Made by a program: the position numbers and the translations under genes | Shown here: one piece after another, positions 39,201-46,938 of the stretch | Layout: the number at the start of each line of letters is the position of its first letter | Position numbering within the stretch: the stretch's first letter is position 1 | Assembly: GCA_963402885.1 (NCBI GenBank) | Contig: OY727094.1 | Location: forward strand, 30,444,501 to 30,508,500 | Length of the DNA: 64,000 nucleotides | Source: Antedon bifida | Lineage: Eukaryota > Echinodermata > Crinoidea > Comatulida > Antedonidae | Reading direction: 5' to 3' | The notes under the pieces: generated by a model | What the model was told of the DNA's origin: nothing | Databases searched by the model: none | Seen by the model: only the letters and a program-made list of their open reading frames with translations

Positions 39201-42200
39201 TAAAACTATAAAACTATTTGGATGCAACTTAAGAACGTAAGCGAATCGACCAATCGCAAACAATAATCCATCGCTTTGATTGGTCAATTCGCATGTGTTT
39301 CGGCTTACGTCCTTGCGATGCGTCATAGTGGGAACCAAAGTGGTTCCAACTATTAGTATTACGCAACGCAAGGACGTACGCGCAACGGTGAGCAACTTGA
39401 CCAATAACAACCCATCGTTCGAATATTCCATCGCTTGTAATTGGTCAAATCATTTACGTTGCGTTACGGGACCAAGCTTGCCTGCGTTGCGTCTACGTCT
39501 AAGCTTTAAGCTTCTTTCCATGCCTGGAAACAGTGATGTCGTAATAACACTAGTTTTAATTGACTTACAAAAATATGAAAACTCCCCCTATGGATTTCAA
39601 TTCAATAATGGCTTTACGTTGTTTTTTTTCGCGTGTGAATGAGTCATAGGATTCATCGTGTGGACAATCCAATGATTTGTTCTGGTTGATTTACACCTTA
39701 CAATACAAGTGTAATCATATATAAGAAACCTTATCAATCACTGTTCACCTGAAGTTTGACATGTCTTTTAATCATTTGTGTTACGTTATATAATAAAATC
39801 TACCAAACAATAGTCATATGGACCTAATTCTCTTGTTGACTCATAATAACATTTATTAAAGTGAAAGATGCGATTTTAAAAATATAGTTTAATAAATATA
39901 TCATTTTCAATTCAACGTTTTCTTTTGATACAAATATTTTCCTTACATATTTACTGTGTGTCATGATTAGTAATTGTCCCAGTTGTTATAAACGAAAGTT
40001 ATGTAGGACCAGATACTATGATTATGAATCACCATAATTCACGCATGTTACAGAAAGAACTATTCTTTTAATATAATTTAATATCCCCTTAGACCCCCCC
40101 TCCCCATAAGAAATAGGCAATCAACATTTTACATTAACAATATTGGAAGAATATTGGAAGTTAAAATATTAGGTATAACACGTAAACGTGAGTCCTATAA
40201 GACCCAATATAAATCATAGGCCTAATTGGTAAAATCTGTCATTTGTCCATAATAGGGACTTTTGTTGTACATGAGCCATAACTAATATGGTTCTACCATG
40301 TGGGTATAGCCCATGTTTATATGCCCGCTAAAAACGAATGCGTCTCTTCTTCGTCACTGACGAAATAGGAGATTAATTTGCTTGTTATTTTGTTCATAAT
40401 TATACTGTAGCATAATAATAAAAAATGCTTACACAAATTCAATATCTTCAGAGGTTCCGGGTGACGGGGGGATCCATGTAAAGGTGGTTATTGAGGGCTT
40501 AGGCATCGAATTAGAGTGTGTGACAGCAGAATTTGATCGACTATGGCATTCAATTGTCTTTGTATTACTTGGTAATGTTGAAGAAACCCATGAACCAACG
40601 GATGTGGAATCACCGTTGACATACCTAGCCTGCATCAAAATACCTGCGTACAATGAGTTTCCAACAGCGTTTACGTGCACTGTGAAAACAAAATTGCCAT
40701 TACGTAAATTAAAACGTTTATTAATAATTGCATTTAGTTGTTGATTTAAAGTTTTTGGCTCGCCACATACAATTAACTAATTGTCTGAATAATTCAGTAT
40801 CGTTGTCCTTCATATGTCACTTACACTCATGATACATTTGCAAGAGTGTTAAAATTAATTTAAACAAATTTTTTCACCTGCTTTACAGTCATATTTGTCC
40901 TACTTCTACAGCTAATTTGCCAATGATAAGCAATTTAAATAGGGCTTGAGTTATGCATAAAATTTAACTCAAACTCTATATATAATATCACTGCCTTGAT
41001 AATTCTTATATAAAAAGAAAACTTTGAAAATCAAAGTATAGTTTTTTTTTCCATTACCATACTTGTTTTTCTATATTTTATGCATAACTCAAGCCCTACC
41101 CCTTTCCGCGCCAGTGATCTGCATTTCTTTGATTATACAGTATATTATGTTTTCCTTTGAAAATACTGTACCATGACCTATAATACTATGGTGTATATGA
41201 ATAGTTTAAGGTGTGGAATTAGTGTGCTTATTTTGGAGATAAGCCGACACAATGCAAATCATTTCCCTTCAGACTCTTCCGTCAATATGTACATAGGCCT
41301 ACCGTATCTATCCCAAACCTGTCACATAACATTAATTTTATGAACAGAAAATACTAGCATAGTGAAACACTTATTGATTATAGCATGTAATTCCAATCGT
41401 CTACAATCATCATCATTAGTTAAATAAAAGTATTTTGACCGTTGTTGATGTTTCATATTGGTTCAGGAGTAGTCAAAGTGCCACCAAAAACCCGTAGTTG
41501 TTGTACATCTTTTTTAGGACATGTCAGTAATAAAACAATCCGTTAATAGTATTGGGCCTAAATGAAATGTTTGTTATAAGTGAATAAATAATCAGAAATT
41601 ATAAAAAAATATTTGATAATATAATATAATCATTTATACGGATATGGATATTGGCATTCATTCAGGTCGTATAAAGTTTAAAAAGAATAAATCTGTTTCG
41701 GCATGATGATAAGACCTGGATAGGTCGAGAAACGTCGCTGTTTACTAAACAAGTAAAGCCTTGCCCATATATGGACATGATGATGACATATCACTACCAT
41801 ATTTGGGTATATCACTACCATATATGGGCACATCACACTAGTTAGATATTGTAGACAGAGCTTTAGGCAGTTGATTAGATTTATTTCTTTCTGTTTATGT
41901 AATTATATATAGGCCTATATTTACTGTAACTATAATTTTATCAGAATGAGGCATGGCATGAGGCACATTATTCTAATGACGTAATTATAATTTCTAATAT
42001 TGGCTTGGCTAACTTAGTCAGGGAAGAGTGCAATTTCACTTCCCTGACTTAGCTAACAAGAAATAAAATATCATATTCTGCTGTAGTAATGTATGCTGGC
42101 ATACGCCTTGTCTTTTTTATTTGTCGGGCTATTATTTGCACTGGGTTGCTGATGTATTGTTCGGTGTGTTTGTCCTAGTCTGTCATACACAAATAAATGA

Positions 42201-45200
42201 GAACCGCGTTCTATGCATAATATGAACTCAAATAAATATTAATTATTTTCATTAAACACCATTTGCTAAGGCTAAGATTTTACTAATACTATATAAGAAC
42301 GAATATTACTTAATGTTAACAGACTAATCAAACAGAAACCATTAATAGTAAGTTAATCCAATCTGTTAGAGGTGACTTAAATTGGCTGAACTTTAATATC
42401 TGTATGTATTGGCACTATTTTAAAAATACGGTACATAGGCCTAGTTCTAATTTAACGTTGTTGATTACCAGACAGATAGTAAGATCATTTATTTTTTGCT
42501 ATGGCCATTTTTAAGCTTTCTCGGTTTCAGAACTCGGATATGCCGCGTGTAATCGAGTGTAAGTTGTGTTGTTTGTTTACCCAGACCTAATGGTAAAGAC
42601 GTCAGCAAGTGAACAATCGAATTTTAAAAAATGAAATGGTGATTTGAAGAAATTGAAGAAATTTAACAGGGTCGATTACGTTCATTATTGCGAAATTTAC
42701 GGAACAAAAGAGGGTGCAGTAAAAAAACATTCGTTTTGAAGTAATAACAGTTGAAAAATACTGGTAGGCCAATATCCAAATAATCAGTATTTCTGTGATA
42801 ATTACATGTTTTCTGAATTAAAAGATTATCATTTATAATAAAACATAAACAATAGACACTGCTTATCTAAAAAGGCGGAACCTATTTGCTCTCAAAAACT
42901 TCTGTGTGTCGAACAGGCAGTTATTGGCCTACTGGAATTAAGGGTTAGGCTCTGTCTACACTATCAAACTTTATGTGACAAAAAAATGTGATGTGCCCAT
43001 ATTTGGACATGATGATGTCATATCACTACCATATTTGGGCACATCACACTTTTTTTTGTTAAAATTGATAGTGTAGACAAACTTTAGAGAGCTTTATTTG
43101 CGTTGACCGAAAACAGGGGAACAACGACATTTATTCGCGGCGTCACTTTACTAAATCTAGTTTTTCAATGCGTTAATATGTCTACTTTCTGTATATAATA
43201 CGATTGATGATAGACCTACCTCCAAATGGAAGTTTACAACATATATATTATATTCGGTAATGTATAGAAGACAATGTGGGTCTCATACCAATTCTATTAG
43301 CCTATTTACGTTAGATTAACGAACATCGACTGTCATAGTTTCGTATATGTTTTTCCACTATCATAATTGCTGTTTAAACTGATCACATTCAATACAAAAT
43401 ATCAATGTCTTAAACGATGAGGATGAAAGAACTCTTGTTTAATTAAAACCGCCATATTCGTTTCCACAATGACGATCAATAATAATAATAATAGCATCAG
43501 CGTTTTCTGTCATTCATAATATTAATTTTTCCAGTTTTATCCGTATTATCATAATTCAGTAGTGCTTTTTATAGAACTAATGAATATATTATAATAAATA
43601 ATTCTTAATCATATATGACCTGTATACGATTTATTGCTATGAGAAACATAAGATATCCCAACCAGTAGGAGTTGTTTTGTAGGGTCTTGCATGTTTAAAG
43701 CTCTATCAAACTAGTTTTGAAGTGTGATGTGCCCAAATATGTTAGGCCTAGTGATATACTCAAATATGGTAGCGATATGACATCATCATGTCCATTATGG
43801 GTACTTCATAATTTTTTTTCACATAAAGTTTAATAGTGTATAAGAGTTTGAAGTCGTTCTCATGACGATCATGTAATTAACGAGTTATTTTTCATACAGT
43901 TGATAATGTAATATCAACGTGTGAGCTCTTTTCTATTGAATAAAGTAATCCCATTTTATTGGTTTAGTTTCATCTGAATCGTATATGTCAGTCTACGTGA
44001 TATTTTCTATATCAAAAAACTAATACTTTATAACACGACTCGGATTTTGCATCGATATAGATTTTTAATTTCAAACCAACAACAATGCGCTTCAATATTA
44101 TAGTCTTTATGATATACCACTTGTACGAGAATCACTGCTGTGTTGAAATTAATGTTTTCAAAAATATTATTTTATTTCAGGGACACGTTGATACCCCTGC
44201 AGTTTAATGTATGCTTTCTATTCAGGGACTACTATCTCGCACATTAACATATTAAATCATGATTGTAATAAGTGATGGCAACCATATATGTTATGGTGGC
44301 AAAATTCGCCCATTTCTATCTTTATACGTACGTCTGTATAATATATACTTTATAACTAACTGTTTTTTATTCAATTTATGTTGCTGAATATGCCATTTTA
44401 ATGTAACATAATTGTTATTCACTTTGACAAAAAAAAATATTTACCTGTAAAAGCTGTAATTTGTCTGTCAGATAAAAAGCATGTTTTATCACTTTTATTC
44501 GTAATTTTTAGGTCTATTTGACGATGAGGATATCATTCTAACCCTTTCAGTAAAAATTATATATTATAATTCTTATGCTATGACTTTATCCAAATTCCTT
44601 CACTTGCACTGATGAAGGGCTAGTGTTGCCCGAAAGCTCTGCTAACTTTTCTGGCTGTTTTACTTTATCGTTTTGATTTAGCTTTTCGCTTTTTTTTGTA
44701 TCTCCATTGAGATCCAGCCACTGATACCCACAGCATTGTCATTTTTTCAGTAATTTGCCTTTGGATTTATATTATATATATATATATCCTGTATATAACA
44801 CTTTAAAGATGTCCTAAAATAATAGACCTACATTAGGCCTATATTATTCACACAATCGATCATACATAGATGCTAAAATAAGAGATGACTTTCTTAATTG
44901 CATCAAGCAAAGTTTATAAACGTTAACAAAAATTAACGTTATGAAAGAATGTTTACACTAATGTCAAAGATGTGTTAGTTTGCATGTCACTTGGTACTTA
45001 CCGTCTAAATTTGTTCCTGGACTGTAGACTGATGTCTGTGCAATAATGCTAAATGGTATACCGTTGTTTGGTTGTGGATTTATCCCGATGTGAACAGGCA
45101 TTAGAGTAGTACAGGCTGACAGTGGTGCTCCATCCTCAAAACCGTATACATTACATATAAATATTAATACCAACCCTAGAATCATTGTTACAGTTGCATC

Positions 45201-45221
45201 AAACAGTCTTTTTGCAACCAT
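21049..45221 (-). CDS. Gene A: Reeler-(EGF)28-TM cell-surface protein
   Basis: A predicted type I membrane protein of 1339 aa, built from 32 exons whose phases all agree. Order: signal peptide (about residues 1-27), Reeler domain (three exons, 45002-45221, 40433-40679, 39012-39076, phases 1-2-1), 28 EGF repeats each in its own class 1-1 exon, and a last exon with one TM helix and a tail ending EDVYKKSP. Reeler domains occur in Reelin, F-spondin, ferric-chelate reductase and insect immune proteins; EGF arrays mediate binding in Notch-like receptors. Many repeats carry O-fucose (CxxxxTC) or O-glucose (CxSxPC) sequons. The combination is not one I can name. Adhesion, signalling or recognition roles are inference. 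EGF repeats 1-10 are recently amplified, and three broken EGF exons lie among them. Confidence 0.85.
21363..21551. mobile_element. Foldback MITE, family 1, copy 5
   Basis: Lies in the intron before the TM exon of gene A. Long copy (about 189 bp) with duplicated interior words (AAATATGGTAGTGATAT) and a partly doubled right arm (TTTGATATTTGATAG). Confidence 0.88.
21646..21768 (-). CDS. Gene A exon: EGF repeat 28 (membrane-proximal)
   Basis: 41 codons, six cysteines. Carries both an O-glucose sequon (CESDPC) and an O-fucose sequon (CQNGGTC). Confidence 0.88.
22052..22162 (-). CDS. Gene A exon: EGF repeat 27
   Basis: 37 codons. O-glucose sequon CNSNPC. The second loop is unusually aromatic ([13 protein letters not shown]). 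Confidence 0.88.
22519..22641 (-). CDS. Gene A exon: EGF repeat 26
   Basis: 41 codons. O-fucose sequon CKNGGTC. The start IDHC resembles a calcium-binding EGF but lacks the usual acidic pair. Confidence 0.88.
22802..22906 (-). CDS. Gene A exon: EGF repeat 25
   Basis: 35 codons, one of the shortest repeats. O-fucose sequon CKNGGTC. Confidence 0.87.
23164..23280 (-). CDS. Gene A exon: EGF repeat 24
   Basis: 39 codons. O-glucose sequon CDSEPC. N-terminal IDKC. Confidence 0.88.
23376..23926. repeat. Minisatellite, about 44-bp unit
   Basis: About 13 head-to-tail copies in an intron of gene A, with core words GATATGGTGAGGTTGATGG and CAGTTAGGATGATG. Units vary by loss of an AT pair and by G/T change in the GGATGATG word. 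Confidence 0.95.
23948..24055 (-). CDS. Gene A exon: EGF repeat 23
   Basis: 36 codons. O-fucose sequon CQNGGTC. The 44-bp minisatellite fills the intron on its 3' side. Confidence 0.88.
24140..24265. mobile_element. Fragment of CAGTAGAAC-type element
   Basis: Contains TACTAGAACTGACATCC, then GGGGACACCTCT and GTGGACACTCTTG words, as in the related elements at 6.07 and 26.3 kb. Ends are degraded. Confidence 0.45.
24431..24535 (-). CDS. Gene A exon: EGF repeat 22 (GC donor)
   Basis: 35 codons, [12 protein letters not shown] at the start. The exon is followed by G/GCAAGTG, a non-canonical GC donor with otherwise perfect consensus, the only one I saw in the gene. Confidence 0.85.
24685..24822 (-). 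CDS. Gene A exon: EGF repeat 21 with extra linker
   Basis: 46 codons, the longest EGF exon, because a Thr/Ser linker ([10 protein letters not shown]) precedes the first cysteine. O-fucose sequon CENGGTC. Confidence 0.88.
25247..25360 (-). CDS. Gene A exon: EGF repeat 20
   Basis: 38 codons. O-fucose sequon CLNSGTC. Confidence 0.88.
25764..25883 (-). CDS. Gene A exon: EGF repeat 19
   Basis: 40 codons, six cysteines ([13 protein letters not shown] at the start). No O-fucose or O-glucose sequon. Confidence 0.88.
26095..26217 (-). CDS. Gene A exon: EGF repeat 18
   Basis: 41 codons. Five residues rather than four lie between the first two cysteines (CASLMPC). O-fucose sequon CFNGGTC. Confidence 0.88.
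26314..26658. mobile_element. CAGTAGAAC-type element with internal LINE-tail-like insert
   Basis: Left end TACAGTAGAACTTCTATTC and right end GGGGTTCTAACC are inverted. An internal segment (about 26421-26480) reads AAGATAACTTTTATTGATCC, like the 3' tails of some non-LTR elements; a similar word lies at 39120-39175. Confidence 0.55.
26902..27015 (-). CDS. Gene A exon: EGF repeat 17
   Basis: 38 codons ([12 protein letters not shown]). Neither sequon is present because Phe replaces Ser/Thr before the third cysteine. Confidence 0.88.
27442..27567 (-). CDS. Gene A exon: EGF repeat 16
   Basis: 42 codons. O-fucose sequon CKNNATC. The longer second loop carries DPGLNGYSC. Confidence 0.88.
   Translation of the reverse strand: MNALTMPVKTMQHVKYILTQVLMVIAVYANQAIREHIVNLQ
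27923..28039 (-). CDS. Gene A exon: EGF repeat 15
   Basis: 39 codons. O-glucose sequon CSSNPC. The second loop is one residue short (CQNGAC), which removes the O-fucose site. Confidence 0.88.
28470..28589 (-). CDS. Gene A exon: EGF repeat 14
   Basis: 40 codons. Carries both Notch-type sequons (CSSSPC and CQNGGTC). Confidence 0.88.
28634..28870 (+). mobile_element. tRNA-derived SINE
   Basis: tRNA-like head with A box (TTAGTTTGATGGTTAACA) and B box (GGTTCAAATCC), then a roughly 160 bp tRNA-unrelated body and a TAATAAATTGATGATGG simple tail. It sits in an intron of gene A, antisense to the gene. Confidence 0.65.
29019..29138 (-). CDS. Gene A exon: EGF repeat 13
   Basis: 40 codons. Both sequons are present (CLSNPC and CYNGGTC). 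Confidence 0.88.
29289..29411 (-). CDS. Gene A exon: EGF repeat 12
   Basis: 41 codons. O-fucose sequon CENGGTC. The tail TTETVG is Thr-rich. Confidence 0.88.
29634..29740. repeat. Two tandem hairpins next to the 1.5-kb repeat
   Basis: The word AGGTGATCATTTAG and its inverse AAATGATCACCT occur twice in about 100 bp, each pair forming a hairpin, followed each time by ATTGTTATTGTAT(A/G)AAATC. The same words (AAATGATCACCTA) occur inverted near the 3' end of each 1.5-kb copy. Confidence 0.75.
29741..31246 (+). mobile_element. Helitron-like element, tandem copy 1
   Basis: About 1.5 kb, nearly identical to the next copy in the same orientation. The 3' end has a perfect 8-bp hairpin (AATTCGTC-AAAGT-GACGAATT, 31217-31237), nine bases later CTAG, then T, as at Helitron 3' ends. 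No helicase coding is seen, so it would be non-autonomous. The 5' end is not resolved. Confidence 0.55.
31266..32785 (+). mobile_element. Helitron-like element, tandem copy 2
   Basis: The second head-to-tail copy starts within 20 bp of the CTAG of copy 1. It ends with the same hairpin (32756-32776) and CTAG followed by T. Differences are scattered substitutions plus extra GTATATACTG-like bases near 32590. The pair enlarges one intron of gene A to 3.4 kb. Confidence 0.55.
32824..32946 (-). CDS. Gene A exon: EGF repeat 11
   Basis: 41 codons. O-glucose sequon CNSNPC; the O-fucose site is lost (CGNNGNC). This is the boundary between the old diverged repeats and the recently amplified block. Confidence 0.88.
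33515..33628 (-). CDS. Gene A exon: EGF repeat 10 (type 'QPNP')
   Basis: 38 codons. Belongs to the module type [10 protein letters not shown]...[14 protein letters not shown], with the shortest serine run of its type. Member of the young amplified block. Confidence 0.88.
33905..34024 (-). CDS. Gene A exon: EGF repeat 9 (type 'SNNP')
   Basis: 40 codons. Module type [19 protein letters not shown] with O-fucose sequon CVNGGTC. Protein sequence is identical to repeat 5. Confidence 0.88.
34158..34274 (-). CDS. Gene A exon: EGF repeat 8 (type 'QPNP')
   Basis: 39 codons of the QPNP type. Leu before the third cysteine removes the O-fucose site. Confidence 0.88.
34661..34780 (-). CDS. Gene A exon: EGF repeat 7 (type 'QPNP')
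   Basis: 40 codons; variant [12 protein letters not shown], ending CELG. Two QPNP-type exons (7 and 8) are adjacent here, breaking the usual alternation. Confidence 0.88.
35033..35152 (-). CDS. Gene A exon: EGF repeat 6 (type 'SNNP')
   Basis: 40 codons. O-fucose sequon CVNGGTC. Differs from repeats 5 and 9 mainly in the second half ([12 protein letters not shown]). Confidence 0.88.
35225..35255 (-). pseudogene. Gene A: truncated QPNP-type EGF exon relic
   Basis: Only the 5' end of an EGF exon survives, reading STDFCQPNP and preceded by its acceptor (TTTTACAG). The rest and its donor were deleted: intron sequence found at 33448-33480 in the intact copy is fused directly to the exon stump. 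Confidence 0.85.
35540..35659 (-). CDS. Gene A exon: EGF repeat 5 (type 'SNNP')
   Basis: 40 codons. O-fucose sequon CVNGGTC. Its 3' intron is nearly identical to those after repeats 3 and 9. Confidence 0.88.
35781..35900 (-). CDS. Gene A exon: EGF repeat 4 (type 'QPNP')
   Basis: 40 codons of the QPNP type with a four-serine run. Together with repeat 5 it forms a unit duplicated about 1.3 kb away as repeats 2 and 3. Confidence 0.88.
36500..36617 (-). pseudogene. Gene A: EGF exon with lost acceptor
   Basis: Encodes a complete EGF pattern ([11 protein letters not shown], then [14 protein letters not shown]) with a normal donor. The 5' end is joined to unrelated intron sequence (CATGCATTTCAG region), so the original acceptor (AATTAAG, kept in the relic at 37965-38007) is gone. 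The nearest upstream AG gives the wrong phase. I infer it is skipped. Confidence 0.65.
36833..36955 (-). CDS. Gene A exon: EGF repeat 3 (type 'SNNP')
   Basis: 41 codons; [12 protein letters not shown], with the O-fucose sequon. A tandem copy of the acceptor side adds one codon (VVQ rather than VQ). Confidence 0.88.
37079..37198 (-). CDS. Gene A exon: EGF repeat 2 (type 'QPNP')
   Basis: 40 codons; [12 protein letters not shown], and CQCLSG in place of CQCPSG, so it has drifted from its sister repeat 4. All six cysteines are kept. Confidence 0.88.
37859..37964. mobile_element. Foldback MITE, family 1, copy 6 (right end missing)
   Basis: Left end GCTCTATCTACACTATCAAAC is clear. The element stops at ATTTGGGCA, where an EGF-exon stump begins. 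Confidence 0.85.
37965..38007 (-). pseudogene. Gene A: EGF exon relic truncated by a MITE
   Basis: The first 43 bases of an EGF exon ([14 protein letters not shown]) with its acceptor (AATTAAG) intact. The remainder is replaced by foldback MITE sequence. It is the sister of the exon at 36500-36617 within the 1.3 kb duplication. Confidence 0.85.
38336..38455 (-). CDS. Gene A exon: EGF repeat 1 (type 'QPNP')
   Basis: 40 codons, the first EGF after the Reeler domain. QPNP type with a five-serine run; no glycan sequon of either type. Confidence 0.88.
39012..39076 (-). CDS. Gene A exon: last Reeler strand
   Basis: 65 nt, entering in phase 2 and leaving in phase 1. Encodes [17 protein letters not shown], matching the closing ATIV...FWV strand of Reeler domains. 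Gene B has the same exon with identical length and phases. Confidence 0.85.
39231..39512. mobile_element. Inverted-repeat element, family 2, copy 1 (compound)
   Basis: Several inverted copies of ACGCAACGCAAGGACGTA and GGTTCC words with CCAAT-rich interior (TTGACCAATAACAACC). Appears to be two overlapping or nested copies. Lies in the second intron of gene A. Confidence 0.65.
40433..40679 (-). CDS. Gene A exon: central Reeler region
   Basis: 247 nt, phase 1 in and phase 2 out. Encodes [18 protein letters not shown], an IECH cysteine, AVTHSN and [16 protein letters not shown], in the order seen in Reeler domains (GF-x-LQAR, C, THs, F-x-W-xAP, G-x-V-xF). The cysteine should pair with one in the first exon. 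Confidence 0.87.
40940..41098. mobile_element. MITE-like element with 24-bp perfect inverted ends
   Basis: Begins TAGGGCTTGAGTTATGCATA and ends with the exact complement (ends CTCAAGCCCTA). A 159 bp span with AT-rich interior. Only one copy is seen in the window. Confidence 0.8.
41755..41864. mobile_element. Foldback MITE, family 1, copy 7 (truncated left)
   Basis: Right end intact (TTGTAGACAGAGCTTTA); the left end begins inside the element at CCCATATATGGACATG. Confidence 0.82.
42948..43085. mobile_element. Foldback MITE, family 1, copy 8
   Basis: Good left end (GGCTCTGTCTACACTATC) and a slightly eroded right end (TAGTGTAGACAAACTTTA). Interior matches the consensus words. Confidence 0.88.
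43697..43849. mobile_element. Foldback MITE, family 1, copy 9 (degraded)
   Basis: Both ends have lost bases (AAAGCTCTATCAAACTAG; TTTAATAGTGTATAAGAG). Interior ATGGTAGCGATATGACATC identifies the family. Confidence 0.8.
44609..44790 (+). mobile_element. Retroelement-like repeat with hammerhead-like core
   Basis: 44609-44644 reads CTGATGA, a stem GGGC/GCCC, GAAA, a 2-bp stem GC/GC, then TA. This is the conserved order of a type I hammerhead ribozyme, with an NUH site at CTA. The flanks do not pair well as stem I, so activity is doubtful. The body after the predicted cut is shared with 12898-13046 (minus strand). Hammerheads are known in Penelope-like elements and retrozymes. Confidence 0.5.
45002..45221 (-). 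CDS. Gene A first exon: signal peptide and Reeler start
   Basis: ATG at 45219-45221. Hydrophobic signal [18 protein letters not shown], then [18 protein letters not shown], the GAP-x-x-C-x-x-M-x-P-H start of Reeler domains, and [10 protein letters not shown]. Leaves with one base of a Val codon, completed by the central Reeler exon 4.3 kb away. Confidence 0.88.
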
Positions 45222-45424
45222 TTTGACTGTTGATTAATCACACCAAACGTAGACTGTCCAGTCGAGACATAAATCCATTTAATATTGATACTGACAATAG
45301 GCGATCAAACGATACGACACAGTGAGCACATTGAATGGCAGCAGAAAAGAAGCAATACCACCTTGAATGTCTTTGTGTTCTCACGCTCCTATGGATATAT
45401 TGTACTATTATTTAAACAGTGACA

Positions 45425-45433
45425 CTATATAAG
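45425..45433 (-). promoter_or_regulatory. Candidate TATA box of gene A
   Basis: CTTATATAG on the minus strand, about 200 bp upstream of the gene A ATG. Spacing would allow a roughly 170-nt 5' UTR. Weak evidence on its own in AT-rich DNA. Confidence 0.3.
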
Positions 45434-45525
45434 AACTACATTATTATACCTGTTTGGTTAGCCCTTCCCAGCAGGTAAATAGCAAAATAATGTTTTCAAT
45501 GTAATGTATATAACTATCTCCGTTT

Positions 45526-45614
45526 ATGTTAGTATTTTTCTTTTGGTAAACCATATAAAATAGACTATTTTGCTACGTTATGGTTTACCAAAAGGGGAAA
45601 AAATACTAACATAG
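45526..45614. repeat. Foldback upstream of gene A
   Basis: Near-perfect inverted arms (ATGTTAGTATTTTT, CTTTTGGTAAACCATA) around a roughly 20-nt loop. No other copy is obvious in the window. Confidence 0.75.
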
Positions 45615-45980
45615 ATCATTTGAAACAAGATGACTTTTTTTCGAGAACATAGGCATATCTCCGTTTAGATTCAAACACGGAAGCATTTTCCATCTAAATT
45701 TAATCAATAATCAAATTAGTATGCCTATGTTAGTTTATTATGATGTAAATTACGTTACTTTGAGGACATTTGGCATTTGGTAAACGTCTTATTGGGTGAG
45801 ACTCAACCCCTCCCCCGCTCCAGATCACTATTACTCATGCTGTAAAGGATTGATAAAATCTCTCTAATGTCATTATCATCGTTTTTATAAAATTTGGACC
45901 ATATAAATGATTCATGATTTCTGCCTGAGACGTCGAGGAATCAAACTTTTGCGCCCCGGCCCCGTATCGTATTGGCACGT

Positions 45981-46143
45981 TAAGCTTGGTTGCCATTAGG
46001 ACGCAGCGCAAAGACGTAGACGCAACGTAAGGGAGTTGACAAATCACAACCGATGAATTATTCGAATTGTCGCTTGTCATTGGTCAACACGCTTGCGTTA
46101 CGTTTACGTCCTTACGTTGCGTCCTAGTAGGAACCAAGCTTTA
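45981..46143. mobile_element. Inverted-repeat element, family 2, copy 2
   Basis: Ends TAAGCTTGGTTGCCATTAG and CTAGTAGGAACCAAGCTTTA, with inner inverted words GACGCAGCGCAAAGACGTA and TACGTCCTTACGTTGCGTC. Interior shares the AATTATTCGAATTGTCGCTTG word with copy 1. Confidence 0.8.
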
Positions 46144-46191
46144 CAGAAAGTACTACACACGCGTGTTTAGTATGTAGATCCGTTTCGTTAC

Positions 46192-46322
46192 CTCATCTAT
46201 CAAACTTTAGGCCTATGTGACAAACAAATGTTATGTGCCCGTATATGGACATGATGACGTCATATCACTACCGTATTTGGGCACGTCACACTTTTTTTTT
46301 TCGAACTAGTTTGATATTGTAC
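46192..46322. mobile_element. Foldback MITE, family 1, copy 10 (degraded)
   Basis: Left CATCTATCAAACTTTAG and right AACTAGTTTGATATTGTA are eroded. Interior ATGGACATGATGACGTCATA retains the family core, here containing a TGACGTCA palindrome. Confidence 0.82.
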
Positions 46323-46580
46323 TGCTATATATGCGTATTCATATGACATACGGAGGTCAACTTATTCTTTCTGTAATTTGTTTGCACTTCCCAAATATGA
46401 ACTCAGGGGTCTGTGTAAAAGCCTTCTGTTTAAAAAAAGACCAAAATATTTTGTACATGATCTGTCACTGGATCTATATGGGACTCTCTTTGTGGAGATG
46501 TTGAATGATTGATCTCATTTTATTGCATTTAATATTCGCATTTTGACAAGGTAGGCCTATTTTGAATACATATGCCGGTC

Positions 46581-46938
46581 TATTATTTTTTTATTTTATT
46601 TTATTCAATCGAAACCAACAGCGATAATTACCGCCACTAACAGGTTTGATACAAACAAAGCCAGGACTGTTTAAAGCACCTTGATTGGTCCTAACATTGA
46701 TCAAGGGCTTCTCTCGTCCAGTGCCCACCTTCACCAGAGGAAAGGCAGATACTAGATGCAGGGGCTGCCATAAGAGTCAGCAATGCTGATTTCAAATGCC
46801 TAACGGGACCCCAGCTTCATATACAGCACCCGGTATTCCCAGATGGTCTCCCATCCAAGCTCTAACCAGGCCCAACGTTCGCTTAACTTCGGTGATCTGA
46901 CGAGAACCGGTATTTCAACGTGGTAAAGCCGTATAAAC
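46581..46938 (-). mobile_element. 5S-rRNA-headed SINE (SINE3 class)
   Basis: The minus strand begins with a 118-nt diverged 5S rRNA (46821-46938). Recognisable parts are the start TATACGGCTTTACCAC, TACCGGTTCTCGTC, an A-box region (AAGTTAAGCGAACG), CTGGTTAGAGCTTGGATGGG and GAATACCGGGTGCTG. A roughly 210-nt unrelated body (GCAGCCCCTGCATCTAG...) follows, ending in an AATAAAATAAAAT tail. Box C is intact. The head resembles invertebrate 5S genes, but the 5S stem I and loops carry changes. Confidence 0.8.

Larger units (their letters stand above)
40680..45001. other. First intron of gene A
   Basis: A 4.3 kb intron with no recognised exon. It contains three foldback MITEs of family 1, a 159 bp element with 24-bp perfect inverted ends, a short hairpin near 42.01-42.06 kb and the hammerhead-like repeat at 44.6 kb. 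The remainder is AT-rich and featureless to me. Confidence 0.6.

Noticed and set aside
39280..39642. 120-codon plus-strand frame
   Set aside because: It runs through inverted repeats of family 2 elements, with no splice context or recognisable protein.
46821..46938. Functional 5S rRNA gene
   Set aside because: Many substitutions in conserved positions, no terminator T-run after the 3' end, and it continues into a SINE body.
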